DNA of 64,000 nucleotides from Lachnospiraceae bacterium (lineage in GTDB: Bacteria; Bacillota; Clostridia; Lachnospirales; Lachnospiraceae): NCBI GenBank assembly GCA_015058015.1, contig SVDM01000015.1, forward strand, positions 1-64,000, given 5' to 3'. Below the pieces are notes generated by a model. It searched no databases and had not been told where the DNA came from. It saw only the letters and a list, made by a program, of their open reading frames with translations. Below are positions 60,180 to 64,000 of the stretch, piece by piece. Position numbers and translations under genes: made by a program. Each line of letters begins with the position of its first letter. The first letter of the stretch is position 1.

Positions 60180-60626
60180 CTACTTGGGCAGTCCGCCCTC
60201 TGCCAAATGCTTCATGTTTAGAGCTATGGTATCAAGCCCTTCGTACATGTGGGCTCTGACTTCATCAGATATTCCCATGCCGACTACATCAAGGACCTTG
60301 ACAGCCTGGACATTGATCTGTCCCGCGAGCTTTCTTCCCTCCTCGGTCAGCCTCAAGGGTGCACGATAGCGGCTGTTTCCGTAGGGCTCTAGGATACCCT
60401 TTTCCTGAAATACGGATATGGCCCTGGATACGTCAGCCTTATCCCTGTGGCAAAGCTCCGCTACCTTAGCGGCCGTCAATTCTTCCTCGCTGTTATATAG
60501 GATAATAAGATACAGGGCATAGCCTCCACGAAGGCCATGCTTTTTCATCTCCTCTGAAGCAAGGATATTCCAGTAATGTACAATATTGAAGATATTAACG
60601 GAAAAATGTTCAAATCGGTTATTCAT
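60180..60626 (-). CDS. MarR-family regulator linked to DegV
   Basis: A 148-residue MarR-type winged-helix protein (YALYLIILYNSEEELTAAKV, ELCHRDKADVSRAISVFQEKG, YRAPLRLTEEG). It starts 3 nt after the DegV gene stop, with GAGGGA inside the end of that gene, so the two are coupled. DegV proteins bind fatty acids, and MarR proteins of the FabT type control fatty-acid genes, so a lipid-sensing regulator is a fair inference. It probably binds the twin GTTGA...TCAAC palindromes upstream of its operon. Confidence 0.88.
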   Translation of the reverse strand: MNNRFEHFSVNIFNIVHYWNILASEEMKKHGLRGGYALYLIILYNSEEELTAAKVAELCHRDKADVSRAISVFQEKGILEPYGNSRYRAPLRLTEEGRKLAGQINVQAVKVLDVVGMGISDEVRAHMYEGLDTIALNMKHLAEGGLPK

Positions 60627-60629
60627 TTC

Positions 60630-61478
60630 TTATTCTTTTCCCTCTGTCACGAAAAATGCCACGGCTACGGCCCCGGGTCCGGCGTGTGTTCCGATAACAC
60701 TGCAGACACAGGTCTTGTCGAGTTCGGTTACATTTCCTTCCCAGATTGACTGGCTTGCATCGATATATTCGGTCAAAAGCCGGTCTGATGTGCCGGTGTA
60801 GCCTAGGAGTATGGGCATGGAAAAATCCACTCCCTTTTTATTAACCATCTCCACAAGGAGATTGTTTGCTTTTTTACTGCCCCGGGCTTTGCCAATAACA
60901 ATGACTTCGCCCTCTGTAATGGTGATAACCGGCTTAATATCTAAGAGTCCTCCGGCAATTGCGGCAGTCTTGGATATTCTTCCTCCCATCTCTAAATATT
61001 TTAATGTATCAAGTCTTGCAAGTAAACAGATGCCGCTTCGTTTTTCTTTCAAATGCGCGGTTAGCTGGTCAAGGCTGTATCCGGCCTCAGTACAGGAAAG
61101 GGCGTACTGTGCCAGAATTCCTGTTCCCAAAGCCGCATTCTTGCTGTCTATAACGCGGATGTTGGGATACTCTTCCGCTGCGATACAGGCACTCTGGTAG
61201 GTTCCTGAGAGTTTGGATGCTACAGTAAGTACTATGCCCTCGTCTCCCGATTCTTTCAGTTCTTTGAAAACCTTCTCGAACCTGTCGGGAGATGGCTGGC
61301 TGGTCTTAGGCAGAACATTGCTGCCTTCAAGTCTCTCATAAAATGTCTGCCTGTCGATGGTTACCTCATCGATGAATTCTTCTTCCCCAAAAGCCACTGT
61401 AAGGGGAATGCGGATAAGCTTCTCTTTGCAGGAATCCGCCACGTCTGCTGTTGAATCTGTGATAATTCTTATACTCAT
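60630..61478 (-). CDS. DegV family fatty-acid-binding protein
   Basis: A 282-residue DegV protein (SIRIITDSTADVADSCKEKL, TSQPSPDRFEKVFKELKES, LTVASKLSGTYQSA, LARLDTLKYLEMGGRISKTAA, GTHAGPGAVAVAFF). DegV/FakB proteins bind a fatty acid and present it to the kinase FakA, which phosphorylates it for phospholipid synthesis. The kinase gene is not in the window. It starts the DegV-MarR operon, downstream of a promoter overlaid by two palindromic operators. The ribosome site GAAGGG is somewhat distant. Confidence 0.92.
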   Translation of the reverse strand: MSIRIITDSTADVADSCKEKLIRIPLTVAFGEEEFIDEVTIDRQTFYERLEGSNVLPKTSQPSPDRFEKVFKELKESGDEGIVLTVASKLSGTYQSACIAAEEYPNIRVIDSKNAALGTGILAQYALSCTEAGYSLDQLTAHLKEKRSGICLLARLDTLKYLEMGGRISKTAAIAGGLLDIKPVITITEGEVIVIGKARGSKKANNLLVEMVNKKGVDFSMPILLGYTGTSDRLLTEYIDASQSIWEGNVTELDKTCVCSVIGTHAGPGAVAVAFFVTEGKE

Positions 61479-61508
61479 TTTTATATACCCTTCTATCCAA
61501 ATAAAGAT

Positions 61509-61522
61509 GTTGACTTGTCAAC
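61509..61522. promoter_or_regulatory. MarR-type operator 1 of the DegV operon
   Basis: GTTGACTTGTCAAC, an inverted repeat just downstream of the predicted start site (about 61524). Binding here would block early elongation. Confidence 0.6.
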
Positions 61523-61530
61523 TTCTTCGA

Positions 61531-61559
61531 ATTCTAATACACGAAAGTTGATTTGTCAA
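61531..61559 (-). promoter_or_regulatory. Promoter of the DegV-MarR operon
   Basis: On the minus strand: TTGACA (61559-61554), 17 bp, TAGAAT (61536-61531). The -35 lies inside operator 2. Confidence 0.7.
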
Positions 61560-61560
61560 C
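61547..61560. promoter_or_regulatory. MarR-type operator 2 of the DegV operon
   Basis: GTTGATTTGTCAAC, overlapping the -35 box. It is a near copy of operator 1 with its centre 38 bp away, so two dimers could bind in register. Confidence 0.6.
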
Positions 61561-61650
61561 ATCTTTGTTGGGTTAAGGTGAAACAGGTTTTCCACCACCT
61601 CTTTGTCAGTGTTCAAAATGGGTGTTGAACCTTTAGAACTCTTGGTATTT

Positions 61651-62763
61651 CTATCTGCGACCTGTTACAGTACAATAATATCTGTTAATCATTACATGAC
61701 CTTCCGCAGTGTGGTCATCATTAAAATAACTATTAACCCTTTCCGGAAGCCATTCTCTTACAACGCCGGGGTCCGGATTAGTCGTATAAAGATTTCCGGG
61801 GTTGGCCCAAATTTCAATAGAATAGAAATGATCTGCATCAATCCACTCAACATTATTTACGTTCCACCCCAGTACATTCTGGCAATATGCTTTGGCCTCA
61901 TTCATATTGTGCGGCACACCACTATTTGTTTTCTGTTGCTGAGAACTGCTGTTTGAAGCTGCTGCCTCTTGTTTTTCTTTCGGCTTTTCAGTGGACATGT
62001 AACTATTGCTTACATAACCGACTTTGTCGTTTGCATATTCGACCCTGTACCAACCGGTTTCATTACATTTACCGAATACAATAAGATTCGTTCCGCCACT
62101 GACAGTTGTCAGCTTTTTACCGGATGTATCCGGAAGGTCACGTACACTAACTGCCTTGGTTGTGTACATTATAACCGGCTCCATATCCGTATAAGTATAG
62201 CCTGTAGCATGGGCCGCTTCCTCTTCTTTCTTTGTTTCAGAAGCCACTTCTGCCGTGGCGGCATCCGAATTCTTTGCGAAATCATCATCCTTACGTACTG
62301 TTTTGTCATACGCCAAAACAACATATACGCTAAAATGTGTTGTTTCAAATGTAACGGACTTGTCAGAAGACGCAGTCTTCTCCATCTTTTCGAATTTTCC
62401 ATCGTCTGCAACATGGTAAACAACATAATCGCTGTTCTTATCTGAAATACTTTCTGTGTTTACTGTTACTTTAACCTTTCCCTCCGGTTGAACAGCTTTA
62501 CCGTCATTGTCCTTCAACGTAATATCATACACAACACTTCCTGTCGTCTTGTCCTTGACATAGTCAGCCAATTTGCTATAACTATCAATCTTTAGAGGTT
62601 CGGTTGAAACCTTAGTTGCTTTACCGTAGTTTCCGTCAATAGTAACTGCTTCCGACGACAAGGTCGTCTTTTGCACTGATTCAGTATCTGCTTTCTTGCC
62701 GCCGCAAGCCACCAGTGATAATGCCAAAATTGCTACCAAAACAATTGAAGTGATTTTCTTCAT
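61651..62763 (-). CDS. SH3-domain lipoprotein of unknown function
   Basis: A 370-residue lipoprotein (lipobox LSLVACGG). The mature protein begins with a beta-rich domain (about 50-155, SYSKLADYVKDKTTGSVVYD). A linker follows, then a bacterial SH3 domain (about 195-262, YTTKAVSVRDLPDTSGKKLT) and a Gln/Ser-rich stretch. A C-terminal region of about 85 residues (EAKAYCQNVLGWNVNNVEW ... YYCTVTGRR) contains two cysteines that could pair. It is probably a cell-wall-associated protein. AGGAGG precedes the ATG. It follows a strong terminator and is monocistronic. I do not recognise a family for the terminal domains. Confidence 0.8.
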   Translation of the reverse strand: MKKITSIVLVAILALSLVACGGKKADTESVQKTTLSSEAVTIDGNYGKATKVSTEPLKIDSYSKLADYVKDKTTGSVVYDITLKDNDGKAVQPEGKVKVTVNTESISDKNSDYVVYHVADDGKFEKMEKTASSDKSVTFETTHFSVYVVLAYDKTVRKDDDFAKNSDAATAEVASETKKEEEAAHATGYTYTDMEPVIMYTTKAVSVRDLPDTSGKKLTTVSGGTNLIVFGKCNETGWYRVEYANDKVGYVSNSYMSTEKPKEKQEAAASNSSSQQQKTNSGVPHNMNEAKAYCQNVLGWNVNNVEWIDADHFYSIEIWANPGNLYTTNPDPGVVREWLPERVNSYFNDDHTAEGHVMINRYYCTVTGRR

Positions 62764-62841
62764 AACTTTTGCCTCCTAAATTTTCTTTACACCTATTAAG
62801 ACGAAGGATAATTAGTTTTGGTTTTACTTTTTTAAAAAAAA

Positions 62842-62870
62842 TGGGAACCCACTGCCTGCGCGGATTCCCA
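62842..62870 (-). terminator. Terminator after the dinD remnant
   Basis: TGGGAA-CC paired with GG-TTCCCA around a GC-rich loop, followed by TTTTTTT on the minus strand. It lies in the 62764-62999 gap; the rest of that gap holds only A/T-rich sequence and the lipoprotein ribosome site. Confidence 0.8.
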
Positions 62871-62999
62871 CAATTTATCGTCTATTCCATCTATTTTACA
62901 CGGAAATTTCAAACCGTTTTTCCTGTTCTTTTCATACGAAATTCTCCCTTTTTTATACTTTATCTGAAATTGCATCAAGGCAAACGCTTCTTTGCACTA

Positions 63000-63627
63000 T
63001 CACTCATCCAACATTATTTTTCCCTTTTTTGCCTTTGCTTTAAGCCTTGCCATCTGTTCCTGCTCAATCTGTTGAATGCTTTTCTCAGGTGTAGGTAAAT
63101 CTTCCGGCATAGTGCCACCGATTTTCTTTATGGCTGTTCTTACTTCCTTTCCAACATTATAATGAACGCTTGTAGCTTTCTCAGCTTCCTTAACACTATC
63201 CTTGCGGAGTTTTTCTTCCGTTTGAGATATTCTGAATAAATTGGCAATCAATTCGGTACTGCCCATATAATCAAGAATCTTCTGTCCTACTTCCAAGTTC
63301 TTTCGCGAATGAATATCATCAACATCAAGTCCACCATACAATCCCATATAGCCAACATCAGGCATATCGGGATAATTCATAATCCTTTTTAGGCTTTGAG
63401 GTTGCTCCTGCATCGACGATTTTGCTGACCTCAGCAAAATCGTCTAAAACACTGTGTCCACTGTTCTCACAGGCAATCATGGCTCGTCCTATTACTTTAG
63501 AAAAATTTCTCCATTGGGTATACTCCAATGCCGGTGTAAGCTCTCTGGCGCTCCAATACTCTGTACCATCCTCTCTTATATGCTTAATGTCCTCAAATCT
63601 CCTATACTCGTTTGCTTTCAGTCCCAT
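63000..63627 (-). pseudogene. dinD: dinD, broken by an internal deletion and frameshift
   Basis: Two frames together match DNA-damage-inducible protein D, which has an N-terminal Bro-N-like part. The first (63627-63358) reads EYRRFEDIKHIREDGTEYWS up to KKDYELSRYA and stops. The second frame supplies the C-terminal half (VGYMGLYGGLDVDDIHSRKN to KGKIMLDE at 63000). An intact DinD has about 60 more residues between ELSRYA and GYMGLYGG, so roughly 190 nt are missing and the frame has shifted at about 63370. The start ATG lies just after a CCCCTCGAATTCGAGGGG palindrome that contains its ribosome site. Confidence 0.75.
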
Positions 63628-63632
63628 TATTA

Positions 63633-63650
63633 CCCCTCGAATTCGAGGGG
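63633..63650. promoter_or_regulatory. Palindrome enclosing the dinD ribosome site
   Basis: CCCCTCGAATTCGAGGGG. On the minus strand the second arm (GAGGGG) is the only ribosome site for dinD, 5 nt before its ATG, so folding of the mRNA would hide it. Confidence 0.45.
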
Positions 63651-63656
63651 GTTAAC

Positions 63657-64000
63657 CTAATCATTTTTTTCAATTCTGTTACTAATATGCTGAGCCTCTT
63701 TTAGAATTCGAAGCTGATATTCTGCAATCTCTTTTAAAGCAGTAAATCTTTCTTCTTTTGTTTTTCCTTCTCGAATCATATGTGCATTATGAGTTTCAAG
63801 ATTCGAAAGAACCGTAAGTTCATTAATTGTCGCATAATCTCGAACATTACTATTCTTTGCCAAATCCGGATTTGCGTTTCTCCAATCCTTCGCTGTAAAA
63901 CCGAATAATGCTACATTGAGAAGATCGCCTTCTTCTGCATATGGTAACCATCTTAAGTCATCTCGATAATTGCAAGACGGAATAATATAGTTCTTTACTG
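63657..64000 (-). CDS. KilA-N domain protein, C-terminal part (runs off the window)
   Basis: The frame is open from the window edge at 64000 to the stop at 63657, giving about 113 residues. It reads IIPSCNYRDDLRWLPYAEEG, DLLNVALFGFTAKDWRNANP, then VRDYATINELTVLSNLETHN and KEIAEYQLRILKE, matching the KilA-N type of DNA-associated domain common in phage anti-repressors and mobile islands. The start lies outside the window. It is immediately upstream of the dinD remnant and both are typical of accessory or phage-derived DNA. An internal ATG-like start at 63863 is not credible because the homology extends further upstream. Confidence 0.75.
   Translation of the reverse strand, partial: VKNYIIPSCNYRDDLRWLPYAEEGDLLNVALFGFTAKDWRNANPDLAKNSNVRDYATINELTVLSNLETHNAHMIREGKTKEERFTALKEIAEYQLRILKEAQHISNRIEKND

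Overview
The window looks like a chromosome segment of an anaerobic, low-to-mid GC Gram-positive bacterium, most likely a Lachnospiraceae-type Clostridium relative. This is inferred from strong AGGAGG ribosome sites, an [FeFe]-hydrogenase maturation cluster, ECF-type transport, an Asp23/Gls24 protein, many SpoIIE/Cache regulators, lipoprotein signal peptides and PPTGD-type sorting signals. I see no rRNA, tRNA, CRISPR array or transposase. Most genes lie on the minus strand; the plus-strand exceptions are an HD-GYP gene, the hydrogenase maturation operon, a toxin-antitoxin pair and a MocR-type regulator.

Layout. 0.1-10.8 kb: envelope and signalling genes (Asp23 protein, glycerophosphodiesterase with an MFS carrier, methyl-accepting chemotaxis protein, cell-wall amidase, zinc-ribbon/YARHG protein, LytS-type 5TM SpoIIE phosphatase, flavin-binding small protein). 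10.9-13.0 kb: larC-larB, nickel-pincer cofactor synthesis. 13.2-18.8 kb: HD-GYP protein, then a leader RNA and the hydrogenase H-cluster maturation genes hydE, hydG and hydF with their small regulator. 18.86-19.08 kb: a 216-bp long inverted repeat.

19.1-31.6 kb is one metabolic locus. It encodes import of a pyrimidine-like compound (ABC transporter with a circularly permuted binding protein), reduction (PreA), ring opening (dihydropyrimidinase), decarbamoylation (M20 amidohydrolase), transamination (class III aminotransferase) and reduction of the semialdehyde (iron alcohol dehydrogenase), plus a PucR regulator. Together these read as uracil to beta-alanine to 3-hydroxypropionate. Two promoters in the locus carry the same palindrome, CACAAA-N4-TTTGTG, at the same distance from their -10 boxes, so I propose it as the PucR activator site.

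31.8-34.3 kb: a Phd/RelE-type toxin-antitoxin pair, an ECF transporter S component and a truncated MocR regulator. 34.3-46.4 kb is the most unusual part. One apparent operon encodes a membrane protein fused to an RlmN-like radical SAM domain (lacking both methyl-transfer cysteines) and to an MTA/SAH-nucleosidase domain, followed by two Cache-HAMP-SpoIIE phosphatases, one of which has its own RsbW-like ATPase domain. Upstream are a P1B metal ATPase under a CsoR-like operator and a single-polypeptide amino-acid-type ABC importer (two binding domains, permease, ATPase) that ends in a degenerate RsbW-like domain.

46.4-57.5 kb: lipoprotein, histidine acid phosphatase, transglutaminase surface protein, aldose epimerase, a glutamate-cysteine-ligase/ATP-grasp fusion, an ABC exporter and a membrane-domain/lipase fusion. 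57.8-62.8 kb: two MarR-controlled operons (nitroreductase/radical SAM; DegV) with readable promoters and operators, and an SH3 lipoprotein. 63.0-64.0 kb: a dinD gene broken by an internal deletion, and the end of a KilA-N gene that runs off the window.
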